A DNA stretch of 64,000 nt from assembly GCF_023242475.1 (NCBI RefSeq), contig NZ_JALJFG010000018.1:40029-104028 (forward strand), given 5' to 3'. This DNA comes from Pseudomonas sp. MWU15-20650. Lineage in GTDB: Bacteria > Pseudomonadota > Gammaproteobacteria > Pseudomonadales > Pseudomonadaceae. Shown here piece after piece: positions 56,798-64,000 of this stretch. The notes beneath the pieces were generated by a model. It was not told the origin of the DNA, ran no database searches, and was given only the letters and a program-made list of their open reading frames with translations. The first letter of the stretch is position 1, and each line of letters opens with the position of its first letter. Position numbers and translations under genes: made by a program.

Positions 56798-57630
56798 TGC
56801 GTGCGCTCAAACTGCATGAACTCAGCCTCGCCGATCGCCTGGCGGATATGGCCGTCGATGCGCTGATTGATGAGGCGGATTTGTCGCCTAAACCCGCCCT
56901 GGTGGATCGGCGCGGCAATGGCGCCCACAGTGATTTGCACCTGGGGCTGATGCACGCGTCGGCGCTGTCGTTGTGGCCGATGTTCAAGGAAATGGCCGAA
57001 GCTGCGCTCGAAATCGGCGAAATCGGCTTGCCCTTGCGCGAAGCCTTGGGGCGTATTGGCCGTGAAGGTGAGCAAGCGATGCTCATCACCACCAACGGCG
57101 TAAACACTCATCGCGGCGCGATCTGGGCCCTCGGTTTGCTGACCGCAGCGGCCGCCCTGGAACCCCGCGCCGTCACGCTGACAGCAGCCAAACTGGCCTT
57201 GCTCAATGACCGCTTCGCCCCACAACCCCTGAGCCATGGCGCGCAGGTGGCCCAGCGCTATGGCGCACGGGGTGCCCGTGAAGAAGCACAGTTGGGCTTC
57301 CCCGCCGTGATGCAACGCGGCCTGCCGCAACTGCACAAAAGCCGCCAGCAAAACGTCGGCGAGCAGAACGCACGCCTGGATGCCTTGCTCGCCATCATGA
57401 CCGAGCTGGCCGACACCTGCGTGCTCTACCGTGCCGGCACCGAAGGCTTGACCACCCTGCACCAGGGCGCCCGAGCCGTGCTCGACGCCGGCGGCAGCGC
57501 AACCCTCGCCGGGCGTCGCCAACTGCACGAACTGGACAATCAACTGCTGGCGCTGAATGCCTCCCCGGGCGGCGCCGCCGACCTGTTGGCCGCCTGCCTG
57601 TTTATCGACCGCCTCGACGGAGCGTTGTGA
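56797..57630 (+). CDS. mdcB: Triphosphoribosyl-dephospho-CoA synthase MdcB
   Basis: 277 residues of CitG-type fold. Makes 2'-(5''-triphosphoribosyl)-3'-dephospho-CoA from ATP and dephospho-CoA, the precursor for MdcC's prosthetic group. Visible motifs: [50 protein letters not shown], and [17 protein letters not shown]. The ATG at 56797 overlaps mdcA's stop (TAATG). Coupled to mdcC, whose start shares a base with the mdcB stop. Confidence 0.94.
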   Translation: MRALKLHELSLADRLADMAVDALIDEADLSPKPALVDRRGNGAHSDLHLGLMHASALSLWPMFKEMAEAALEIGEIGLPLREALGRIGREGEQAMLITTNGVNTHRGAIWALGLLTAAAALEPRAVTLTAAKLALLNDRFAPQPLSHGAQVAQRYGARGAREEAQLGFPAVMQRGLPQLHKSRQQNVGEQNARLDALLAIMTELADTCVLYRAGTEGLTTLHQGARAVLDAGGSATLAGRRQLHELDNQLLALNASPGGAADLLAACLFIDRLDGAL

Positions 57631-57929
57631 TGGAAACCTTATCCTTTGAATTCCCCGCCGGGCAGCCGCCTAAAGGCCGTGCGCTGGTGGGTTGCGTCGG
57701 CTCCGGCGATCTGGAAGTGCTGCTGGAACCCGGCACGGCCGGTACGTTGACCATCCAGGTGCAGACCTCGGTGAACGGCGCCGAACAGCGCTGGCAGCAC
57801 CTGTTCGAGCGGATCTTCCAGGAGCAGACGCCGCCCGCGTTGAAGATCGATATCCACGATTTCGGCGCCACGCCCGGTGTGGTGCGTTTGCGCCTGGAAC
57901 AGGGTTTCGAGGAGATCGGCCATGACTGA
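57630..57929 (+). CDS. mdcC: Malonate decarboxylase acyl carrier protein (subunit delta)
   Basis: 99-residue ACP that carries the acetyl/malonyl group on a phosphoribosyl-dephospho-CoA arm. The attachment Ser is expected at Ser25 in VGCVGSGDLEVLLEP. It resembles CitD-type ACPs rather than fatty-acid ACPs. Overlaps both neighbours (ATG within the mdcB stop, mdcD starts 8 bases before its end). Confidence 0.93.
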   Translation: METLSFEFPAGQPPKGRALVGCVGSGDLEVLLEPGTAGTLTIQVQTSVNGAEQRWQHLFERIFQEQTPPALKIDIHDFGATPGVVRLRLEQGFEEIGHD

Positions 57930-58764
57930 CTTGCTCGCCCAACACAGCTTTGTCGAACTCGGTGCACGGCAGCGTGCCAAGGCATTGTTGGATGCCGGTT
58001 CCTTCCGTGAATTGATCGACCCGTTCCAACGCGTGATGTCGCCGTGGCTCAGCCGCCAAGGCGTGGTGCCCCAGGCCGATGACGGCGTGGTGATCGCCAA
58101 GGGCAGCATGGCCGGCTTGCCGGTGGTGGTGGCTGCTATCGAGGGCAACTTCCAGGGTGGCAGCCTCGGTGAAGTGGGCGGCGCGAAGATCGCGGGCGCC
58201 CTGGAGCTGGCCGCCGAAGACAACCGCAAGGGCATCCCGACCCGCGCCGTGCTGCTGCTGGAGACCGGTGGCGTGCGCTTGCAGGAAGCCAACCTCGGGC
58301 TGGCGGCGATTGCTGATATCCATGCGGCGATTGTCGACCTGCGCCAGTACCAGCCGGTGATCGGCGTGGTGGCGGGCAGTGTCGGTTGCTTTGGTGGCAT
58401 GTCCATCGCGGCCGGGCTGTGCAGCTATCTGGTGGTCACTCGCGAGGCACGCGTTGGCTTGAACGGCCCGCAGGTGATCGAACAGGAAGCCGGCCTGGAA
58501 GAATACGACTCCCGCGACCGGCCTTTCATCTGGAGCCTTACGGGCGGTGAGCAACGCTTCAACAGCGGCCTGGCCGACCGCTACGTGGCGGATGATGTGG
58601 CGCAGATTCAACAGACCGTCAGCGCGCTGTTGCAGCAAGGCTTGCCCGCGCAACAGCGCAGCCGCTGTGCTGATTTCTACCTGGCGCGCTTGGCCGAGCT
58701 GGACGCCACTGTGCAAATCGAGCCGGCGACGGTTCGCGCGCTGTATCAGGGAGAACACTCATGA
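57922..58764 (+). CDS. mdcD: Malonate decarboxylase subunit beta
   Basis: 280 residues. Carboxyltransferase-like half of the decarboxylase (crotonase fold): SFRELIDPFQRVMSPWL, EGNFQGGSLGEVGGAKIAGALELA, and the oxyanion-hole region VIGVVAGSVGCFGGMSIAAGL. Works as a heteromer with MdcE to release CO2 from malonyl-S-ACP. Overlaps mdcE by four bases. Confidence 0.95.
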   Translation: MTDLLAQHSFVELGARQRAKALLDAGSFRELIDPFQRVMSPWLSRQGVVPQADDGVVIAKGSMAGLPVVVAAIEGNFQGGSLGEVGGAKIAGALELAAEDNRKGIPTRAVLLLETGGVRLQEANLGLAAIADIHAAIVDLRQYQPVIGVVAGSVGCFGGMSIAAGLCSYLVVTREARVGLNGPQVIEQEAGLEEYDSRDRPFIWSLTGGEQRFNSGLADRYVADDVAQIQQTVSALLQQGLPAQQRSRCADFYLARLAELDATVQIEPATVRALYQGEHS

Positions 58765-59531
58765 GAGGGTTGCAGTGGTTTAACGCATTGAGCGCCGGGG
58801 CCACCCCCGTGGTGGGTTTGCCGGACTCGTTGAAAGTCGCAGACGGTGTATTGGGTGAGCAGGCGGTGCGCTTTATCGCCGTGGTCACCGACCCGAAGAA
58901 CCGCTTCCCGCGTGCGCGCAACGGTGAGGTCGGTTTGCTGGAAGGTTGGGGGCTCGCCAAGGTCGTTGATGAAGCCATCGCGACGGGTGACAAACGCCCG
59001 CTGATCGCCATCGTCGACGTGCCCAGCCAAGCCTACGGCCGTCGCGAAGAAGCCCTCGGCATCCATCAAGCCCTGGCCGCCGCTGCTGACAGCTACGCCC
59101 GCGCACGTCTGGCCGGCCACCCGGTGATCGCGTTGCTGGTGGGCAAGGCCATGTCCGGCGCGTTTCTCGCCCACGGTTACCAGGCCAATCGCCTGATTGC
59201 CCTGCGCGACCCTGGCGTGATGGTGCACGCCATGGGCAAAGCCTCGGCCGCGCGTGTGACCTTGCGCAGTGTCGAGGCGCTGGAAGCCCTGGCCGCCAGC
59301 GTGCCGCCGATGGCCTATGACATCGACAGCTATGCCAGCCTTGGCCTGCTGTGGGAGACCTTGACGGTCAACCAGATTGAACAGCCCACCACGGAGGACG
59401 TGGCGCGGGTCAGCGATTGCCTGGTGCAGGCGATCAAGGATATTGGCAGCACCGACTTGGGTGGCCGCCTGGGCGCGACTAATCGAGCCGCTTCCAGCCA
59501 CGTGCGTCAGCTGTTGCGGGAGCAATGGTGA
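58761..59531 (+). CDS. mdcE: Malonate decarboxylase subunit gamma
   Basis: 256 residues, second carboxyltransferase-type half: AIVDVPSQAYGRREEALGIHQALAAAADSYARAR, LVGKAMSGAFLAHGYQANRL. Pairs with MdcD. Begins with ATGA overlap and shares its end with mdcG. No defects. Confidence 0.95.
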   Translation: MRGLQWFNALSAGATPVVGLPDSLKVADGVLGEQAVRFIAVVTDPKNRFPRARNGEVGLLEGWGLAKVVDEAIATGDKRPLIAIVDVPSQAYGRREEALGIHQALAAAADSYARARLAGHPVIALLVGKAMSGAFLAHGYQANRLIALRDPGVMVHAMGKASAARVTLRSVEALEALAASVPPMAYDIDSYASLGLLWETLTVNQIEQPTTEDVARVSDCLVQAIKDIGSTDLGGRLGATNRAASSHVRQLLREQW

Positions 59532-60121
59532 ACGCCCACGACTTGCTCTGGGGCATGACCCCGGCGCACCTGCCCGCCGATGCCCCGGCCTGGGCGCTGG
59601 CCGCGATCAGTGCCGGTCACCCGGTGGTGGTGCGGCGTGCCAGCGCAGAGCCAGATTATGTGGCCGTGGGTGTGCGCGGGCGTTTGCGTGAGCAGCGGTT
59701 GGCGGCGGTGATGCCCATTGTTGCGGTACAACGGCGAGTGACGCCGGAAGCCTTGCGCGGGGTGACGTCGCCTCGGGATCTACCGGCGTTGCGCGCGCTC
59801 GATCTACTGCGGCCGGTGCTGGCACAGGAGGCATGGGGCGTTACCGGCAGTGCGGGTTTCGAGTTGGCCAGCGGCATTCAAGCGTTGCACGCACAGAGCG
59901 ATCTGGATTTGATGCTGCGCACACCCCAGCGTCTTGAGCGCGGCGCGGCCGAGGATTTGCTGGCGATATTGGACACCGCACCGTGCGCCGTGGACCTGCA
60001 ATTGCAAACCCCGTTTGGCGCGGTCGCGTTGCGCGAGTGGGCGGGTGGATCACGGCGTGTCCTGCTGAAAACCGCCAGCGGTGCACACCTGGTACTCGAC
60101 CCTTGGCAGGCCGTGGCATGA
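59525..60121 (+). CDS. mdcG: Phosphoribosyl-dephospho-CoA transferase (holo-ACP synthase) MdcG
   Basis: 198 residues. Attaches the prosthetic group made by MdcB to MdcC. Motifs: GHPVVVRRASA near the N-terminus, GVTSPRDLPALRALDLLRPVL, WGVTGSAGFELASG, and SDLDLMLRTP with the nucleotidyltransferase-type acidic residues. Start could be ATG 59525 or GTG 59528; ATG chosen. Overlaps mdcE and, by four bases, mdcH. Confidence 0.92.
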   Translation: MVNAHDLLWGMTPAHLPADAPAWALAAISAGHPVVVRRASAEPDYVAVGVRGRLREQRLAAVMPIVAVQRRVTPEALRGVTSPRDLPALRALDLLRPVLAQEAWGVTGSAGFELASGIQALHAQSDLDLMLRTPQRLERGAAEDLLAILDTAPCAVDLQLQTPFGAVALREWAGGSRRVLLKTASGAHLVLDPWQAVA

Positions 60122-61017
60122 GCAGTCTTCTGGTCTTTCCGGGGCAGGGCGCCCAGCGCATCGGCATGCTCCAAGCGCTGCCAGCCGACCTGCTGGAAGA
60201 AGCCAGTGATGCCTTGGGTGAAGACGTTCGTCAGCTCGATTCGGCGCAAGCCTTGGCGAGCACGTGGGCTGTGCAACTGTGCCTGTTGATCGTTGGCGTC
60301 GCCCAGGCTCGCCAGTTGCAGCGCACACCTGATTTTGTCGCGGGCTTGTCCATCGGTGCCTATCCGGCGGCGGTGATCGCGGGGGCACTGGCGTTCGACG
60401 AGGCCATCAAGCTCGTCAGCCTGCGCGGCGAACTGATGCAAAACGCTTATCCGCAAGGTTATGGCATGACCGCGATCATCGGCCCGTCGTTATCCACCGT
60501 CGAAAGCGTGCTGGCCGAGATCCACAGCCTGCAGACGCCGGTCTATCTGGCCAATATCAACGCCGACAACCAGACCGTCATCGCCGGCAGCAACGAGGCG
60601 ATGCAGCGTGTCGCCGAGCGCGTCAAAGGCAACGGTGTCGCCAAGCGACTGGCTGTCAGCGTGCCGTCCCACTGCGCGCTGCTGGAGCAACCCGCCCACA
60701 TCCTGGCCCAGGCTTTCGGCCCGCTCAAGGCGCCGCGCATCACCTACCTGAGCAGCACCCGTGCACGGCCCATCCACAACCCCGAGCAGCTTCGCGATGA
60801 CCTGGCTTTCAACATGTGCCGCGTTGTCGACTGGCGCGGCACTGTGCAAAGCGCCTACGAGCGCGGCGTGCGCCTGCAAATTGAACTGCCCCCGGGCGCC
60901 GTGCTCACCGGTCTGTCACGCCGGGTGTTTGAACAAGGTACGGTGATCGCTTGCGAGGGCGCACGCCTGGATACCTTGCAGGCCCTGCTGGACGAGGAGG
61001 AGCGCCGCCACCGATAA
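60118..61017 (+). CDS. mdcH: Malonyl-CoA:ACP transacylase MdcH
   Basis: 299 residues of FabD-like fold. Nucleophile elbow GLSIG with Ser78; FPGQGAQ near the N-terminus and SVPSHCALL with the catalytic His. Primes the ACP of malonate decarboxylase with malonyl groups. The ATG at 60118 is the first with FabD homology; the open frame extends further upstream within mdcG. Last of the decarboxylase subunit genes. Confidence 0.95.
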   Translation: MSSLLVFPGQGAQRIGMLQALPADLLEEASDALGEDVRQLDSAQALASTWAVQLCLLIVGVAQARQLQRTPDFVAGLSIGAYPAAVIAGALAFDEAIKLVSLRGELMQNAYPQGYGMTAIIGPSLSTVESVLAEIHSLQTPVYLANINADNQTVIAGSNEAMQRVAERVKGNGVAKRLAVSVPSHCALLEQPAHILAQAFGPLKAPRITYLSSTRARPIHNPEQLRDDLAFNMCRVVDWRGTVQSAYERGVRLQIELPPGAVLTGLSRRVFEQGTVIACEGARLDTLQALLDEEERRHR

Positions 61018-61084
61018 AGCACCATCCAAGGCTTTCGAAGCACAAAAACAACAATTTCGATGAAGCACTTTGAGGACGACAACA

Positions 61085-61498
61085 ATGATTATTTACGGTG
61101 TGGCCTTGCTCGCGATCTGCATGCTCGCGGGCGTGATCATGGGCGACATGCTGGGCGTATTGCTCGGCGTGAAATCCAATGTGGGTGGGGTAGGGATCGC
61201 GATGATCCTGCTGATCTGCGCGCGGCTGTGGATGCAAAAACGCGGCGGCATGACCAAGGAATGTGAGATGGGCGTCGGCTTCTGGGGGGCGATGTACATC
61301 CCTGTGGTTGTCGCGATGGCCGCGCAACAAAATGTGGTCACGGCCCTGCATGGCGGCCCGGTCGCGGTGCTGGCGGCGATAGGTTCGGTGGTGGTCTGTG
61401 GTTGCACCATCGCCCTGATCAGCCGCACCCACAAGGGTGAACCCTTGCCCGCTGAAGAGCCGCCGATGACGCCGGCACCTGTCGTGGGAGGCCGCTGA
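61085..61498 (+). CDS. madL: Malonate transporter subunit MadL
   Basis: 137 residues with four hydrophobic segments (IIYGVALLAICMLAGVIMG, GIAMILLICARLWM, GFWGAMYIPVVVAMAA and VLAAIGSVVVCGCTIALI) and a Pro-rich tail. Together with MadM it forms the sodium-dependent malonate importer first described in Malonomonas. The start MIIYGVALLAI at 61085 was chosen. It follows mdcH by 67 bases on the same strand. Confidence 0.92.
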   Translation: MIIYGVALLAICMLAGVIMGDMLGVLLGVKSNVGGVGIAMILLICARLWMQKRGGMTKECEMGVGFWGAMYIPVVVAMAAQQNVVTALHGGPVAVLAAIGSVVVCGCTIALISRTHKGEPLPAEEPPMTPAPVVGGR

Positions 61499-61499
61499 T

Positions 61500-62264
61500 A
61501 TGTGGGCGCTTATCGAAAAAGGCTTGGAGACTAACGGCCTGGTCACCGCGTTTGCCTGCGTCGGCGTGGTGATGTGGATTTCTGTGGTGCTGTCCAAGCG
61601 CCTGACCTTCGGGCGCATCCATGGGTCGGCGATTGCCATCGTTATCGGGCTGGTGCTGGCTTGGGTTGGCGGCACCCTGACGGGCGGGCAAAAGGGCCTG
61701 GCAGATATGGCGCTGTTCTCCGGTATCGGCCTGATGGGCGGCGCCATGCTGCGCGATTTCGCCATTGTTGCCACGGCCTTTGAAGTTCAAGCCACCGAGG
61801 CGCGCAAGGCCGGGTTGATTGGCGTGATTGCGTTGCTGTTGGGCACCGTGCTGCCGTTCATCGTTGGCGCCAGCATGGCGTGGGCGTTTGGTTATCGCGA
61901 TGCGATCAGCATGACCACCATTGGTGCGGGCGCCGTGACCTACATCGTCGGCCCGGTGACCGGTGCGGCGATCGGCGCGACGTCGGATGTGATGGCGCTG
62001 TCGATTGCCACCGGGTTGATCAAGGCGATCCTGGTGATGGTCGGCACACCCGTTGCGGCTCGCTGGATGGGCCTGGATAACCCGCGTTCGGCGATGGTGT
62101 TTGGTGGGCTGGCAGGGACAGTGAGTGGCGTCACGGCGGGGCTGGCGGCGACGGATCGGCGCTTGGTGCCGTATGGCGCGCTGACGGCGACGTTCCACAC
62201 TGGGCTTGGGTGTTTGCTGGGGCCTTCGCTGCTGTACTTCATCGTGCGTGGGCTGGTGGGTTGA
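61500..62264 (+). CDS. madM: Malonate transporter subunit MadM
   Basis: 254 residues with about seven to eight TM segments (GLVTAFACVGVVMWISVVLS, GSAIAIVIGLVLAWVGGTLTGG, AGLIGVIALLLGTVLPFIVGASMAWAFGY, and others) and a Gly-rich PVTGAAIGATSDVMALS. Adjacent to madL by one base. Forms the malonate importer with MadL. Ends the malonate gene set on the plus strand. Confidence 0.93.
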   Translation: MWALIEKGLETNGLVTAFACVGVVMWISVVLSKRLTFGRIHGSAIAIVIGLVLAWVGGTLTGGQKGLADMALFSGIGLMGGAMLRDFAIVATAFEVQATEARKAGLIGVIALLLGTVLPFIVGASMAWAFGYRDAISMTTIGAGAVTYIVGPVTGAAIGATSDVMALSIATGLIKAILVMVGTPVAARWMGLDNPRSAMVFGGLAGTVSGVTAGLAATDRRLVPYGALTATFHTGLGCLLGPSLLYFIVRGLVG

Positions 62265-62304
62265 CCTTGGAGTTTGCGGTGGTGGGTCTGGCGCGATAGC
62301 GATC

Positions 62305-63219
62305 TCAAACCTGCCGATTGGCATACATCCGACACTCGGCCAACAAGGCCAGCAAATTCGGATCACGCTCCTTGGCCTTCAAGAACACCACACCGATATG
62401 CTGCTGCAACCGATACCGGGGTTGCAGCGGTATGAGCTTCACGCGGTTCTCATACACGGCCGCAATCCTGCCTGGCAGTAGCGCATAACCCACGCCCGAA
62501 CTGACCATGCTCAACAAGGTGAAGATGTCGTTCACCTGCATCGCCACCTTTGGCTCGAACCCTGCCTGCTTGAACACGCGGTTGCCATCCTGGTGAGTGG
62601 CGAAGCCTTGGGTGAGCGTGATGAAGGTCGCGTCGCGCACGTCGGCCAGGTCGATTTCCTGCTCGCGGTCCAAGGGGGAGTCGGCCGGGGTGGCGAGGAA
62701 GATGTCGTCGCAGAACAGCGCGATCTGCTCGCAGTCGGGGTCGTTGGCACGTTCGTCGAGGGAGATGAGGATCGCGTCGACTTCCATGTTCTTGAGCTTG
62801 TAGAGCAGGTCGAAGTTGGAGCCCAGGATCAGGTCGATATTCAGTTCGCTGCGCCTGATTTTCAGGCCCATGATCAGCTGCGGCACGGTCTTCACCGTCA
62901 ACGAGTACAACGAACCGAGCTTGAAGCGCTCGGCGGAGAACCCGGCGGCCTCACGGGTCAGGCGCACGCTGTCGACCACGTCGGCGATGAGCTTCTGCGC
63001 GCGCTCTTCGAGCACGTAGGCGCTTTCCAGTGGGGTGAGGTTGCGGCCCTCGTGTTTGAACAGTGGGCAGCGCAAGGCGCTCTCCAGGGAGTGGATGGCG
63101 CGGTGCACACTGACATTGCTGGTTTGCAGCTCGGCGGCGGCGCGGGCCAGGTTGCCGGTGCGCATGAACGCCAGGAAGATCTCCAGCTTCTTGAGGGTTA
63201 ACTCTTCGTCGATCAGCAT
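62305..63219 (-). CDS. mdcR: LysR-type regulator MdcR
   Basis: 304 residues. N-terminal winged helix LKKLEIFLAFMRTGNLARAAAELQTSNVSVHRAIHSLESALRCPLFKHEGR; C-terminal co-inducer domain with an ILGSNFDLLYKLKNMEVDAILISL region. Located convergent to the madM end and oriented opposite to the operon, matching MdcR, the malonate-responsive activator in pseudomonads. The ATG at 63219 (MLIDEELTLKK) was chosen over a longer frame. Confidence 0.92.
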   Translation of the reverse strand: MLIDEELTLKKLEIFLAFMRTGNLARAAAELQTSNVSVHRAIHSLESALRCPLFKHEGRNLTPLESAYVLEERAQKLIADVVDSVRLTREAAGFSAERFKLGSLYSLTVKTVPQLIMGLKIRRSELNIDLILGSNFDLLYKLKNMEVDAILISLDERANDPDCEQIALFCDDIFLATPADSPLDREQEIDLADVRDATFITLTQGFATHQDGNRVFKQAGFEPKVAMQVNDIFTLLSMVSSGVGYALLPGRIAAVYENRVKLIPLQPRYRLQQHIGVVFLKAKERDPNLLALLAECRMYANRQV

Positions 63220-63364
63220 GGCCGCGGGCTCTTGTTCGATTGCACTCGATTGTGCCCGTAAACGCGGCTGTCGTCGCTGGAACGTCACACGCCACTTGCA
63301 CTCTTATGCGCAAGGCGGGACGCTTGTCCGCGTGTTCTTAAGGGTTACAGGAGGTCGGTGACAG

Positions 63365-63982
63365 ATGTACCACGGGGAACGATTCAACGCCTGGAGCCAT
63401 TTGCTCGGTGCAGTCGCGGCGTGTATTGGCGCCGTGTGGATGTTGGTGGTGGCCAGCCTGGACGGCAGCCCCTGGAAGATCGTCAGCGTGGCGATCTATG
63501 GTTTTACCCTGATGGTGTTGTACAGCGCGTCGACGGTGTACCACAGCGTGCAGGGGCGGCGAAAAGCGATCATGCAGAAGGTCGATCATTTTTCGATCTA
63601 CCTGCTGATCGCCGGCAGCTACACACCCTTTTGCCTGGTAACACTGCGCGGGCCGTGGGGCTGGACGCTATTTGGCATCGTGTGGGGGCTGGCGGTGATT
63701 GGCATCCTGCAGGAGATCAAGCCGCGTTCGGAGGCACGCATTCTGTCGATCGTGATTTACGCGGTGATGGGCTGGATCGTACTGGTGGCGGTCAAGCCGC
63801 TGATGGCGGCGCTGGGCACGGCAGGGTTTATCTGGTTGGCGTCGGGCGGGGTGTTGTATACCGTCGGCATCATCTTCTTTGCCCTGGAGGACCGCCTGCG
63901 CCATTCCCATGGCATCTGGCACTTGTTTGTGATCGGCGGCAGCCTGCTGCATTTCGTGGCGATCATGCATTACGTGCTCTAA
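63365..63982 (+). CDS. trhA: Hemolysin III family membrane protein (TrhA/YqfA)
   Basis: 205 residues with about seven TM segments. It starts YHGERFNAWSHLLGAVAACIGAVWM with the family's conserved N-terminal His, then STVYHSVQGRRKAIMQKVDHFSIYLLIAGSYTPFCLVTL, and C-terminal HLFVIGGSLLHFVAIMHY, which supplies the His pair. Belongs to the PAQR-like family; in E. coli linked to membrane energetics and lipid balance. Divergent from mdcR. Confidence 0.93.
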   Translation: MYHGERFNAWSHLLGAVAACIGAVWMLVVASLDGSPWKIVSVAIYGFTLMVLYSASTVYHSVQGRRKAIMQKVDHFSIYLLIAGSYTPFCLVTLRGPWGWTLFGIVWGLAVIGILQEIKPRSEARILSIVIYAVMGWIVLVAVKPLMAALGTAGFIWLASGGVLYTVGIIFFALEDRLRHSHGIWHLFVIGGSLLHFVAIMHYVL

Positions 63983-63983
63983 A

Positions 63984-64000
63984 GGTGGGAGGGGGCTTGC
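63984..64000. repeat. REP arm cut by the window edge
   Basis: GGTGGGAGGGGGCTTGC at the last bases is the left arm of a GTGGGAGG-type REP; its partner lies outside the window. Confidence 0.75.

Overview
The window is chromosomal DNA of a Pseudomonas, almost certainly of the P. fluorescens group. The basis is the gene order (folA–ilvD–mutM–fdx–coaD–laoABCR–M16 pair–ftsYEX–rpoH–thiSG–trmB–hemW–rdgB–metWX–proC–pilT–pyrXBR–ruvX–algH–tonB–gshB–pilGHIJ–chpAC), which follows the P. aeruginosa PA0350–PA0415 region as I recall it. The high G+C content, the TAGAAT-type -10 boxes and the many GTGGGAGGGGGCTTGC repeat pairs point the same way. No rRNA, tRNA, prophage or CRISPR was seen.

Layout. 1–6.5 kb: a truncated DUF2868 gene, folA, a cystine symporter, a secreted phosphorylcholine phosphatase, ilvD, then a REP-associated tyrosine transposase (RAYT) bracketed by two near-identical 102-bp repeats. 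6.5–10.8 kb: rlmI, an HDOD protein, mutM, ferredoxin and coaD. 10.9–15.3 kb: laoC-laoB-laoA, a long-chain alcohol/aldehyde oxidation operon, divergent from the TetR gene laoR, with a palindrome overlying a consensus promoter. 15.4–25.2 kb: sulfurtransferase, hydrolase, rsmD, two M16 peptidase-like genes, then ftsY-ftsE-ftsX and rpoH with an AlgU-type promoter. 25.3–34.4 kb: mtgA, thiamine (thiS, thiG), tRNA modification (trmB), hemW, rdgB, methionine (metW, metX), yggT and proC. 34.5–42.7 kb: yggS, pilT (without pilU), an NlpC/P60 hydrolase, a TM2 protein, pyrX-pyrB-pyrR, ruvX, algH and a TonB protein. 42.8–53.8 kb: gshB and a type IV pilus chemosensory operon pilG-pilH-pilI-pilJ-chpA-chpC. 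53.8–55.1 kb: a small accessory patch with a mosaic of repeats and a higBA toxin–antitoxin pair. 55.1–63.2 kb: a complete malonate decarboxylase operon mdcABCDEGH with the transporter madLM and the LysR regulator mdcR. 63.4–64 kb: a hemolysin III family protein.

The most striking points are these. (i) The Pil-Chp operon lacks both receptor-modification genes: nothing encodes a CheR-like PilK (a repeat pair lies where it would be) or a CheB-like ChpB (chpA and chpC overlap). ChpA is shorter than the P. aeruginosa protein but keeps seven phosphotransfer-like modules, including one with Ser and one with Thr at the His position. (ii) The RAYT and its flanking repeats form an intact-looking unit. 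(iii) The laoC promoter has its candidate operator inside the core promoter. (iv) REP-derived hairpins seem to have become terminators at some convergent gene ends. Most of the window is well-conserved core genome, and I do not see a wholly new multi-gene defence or biosynthetic system.
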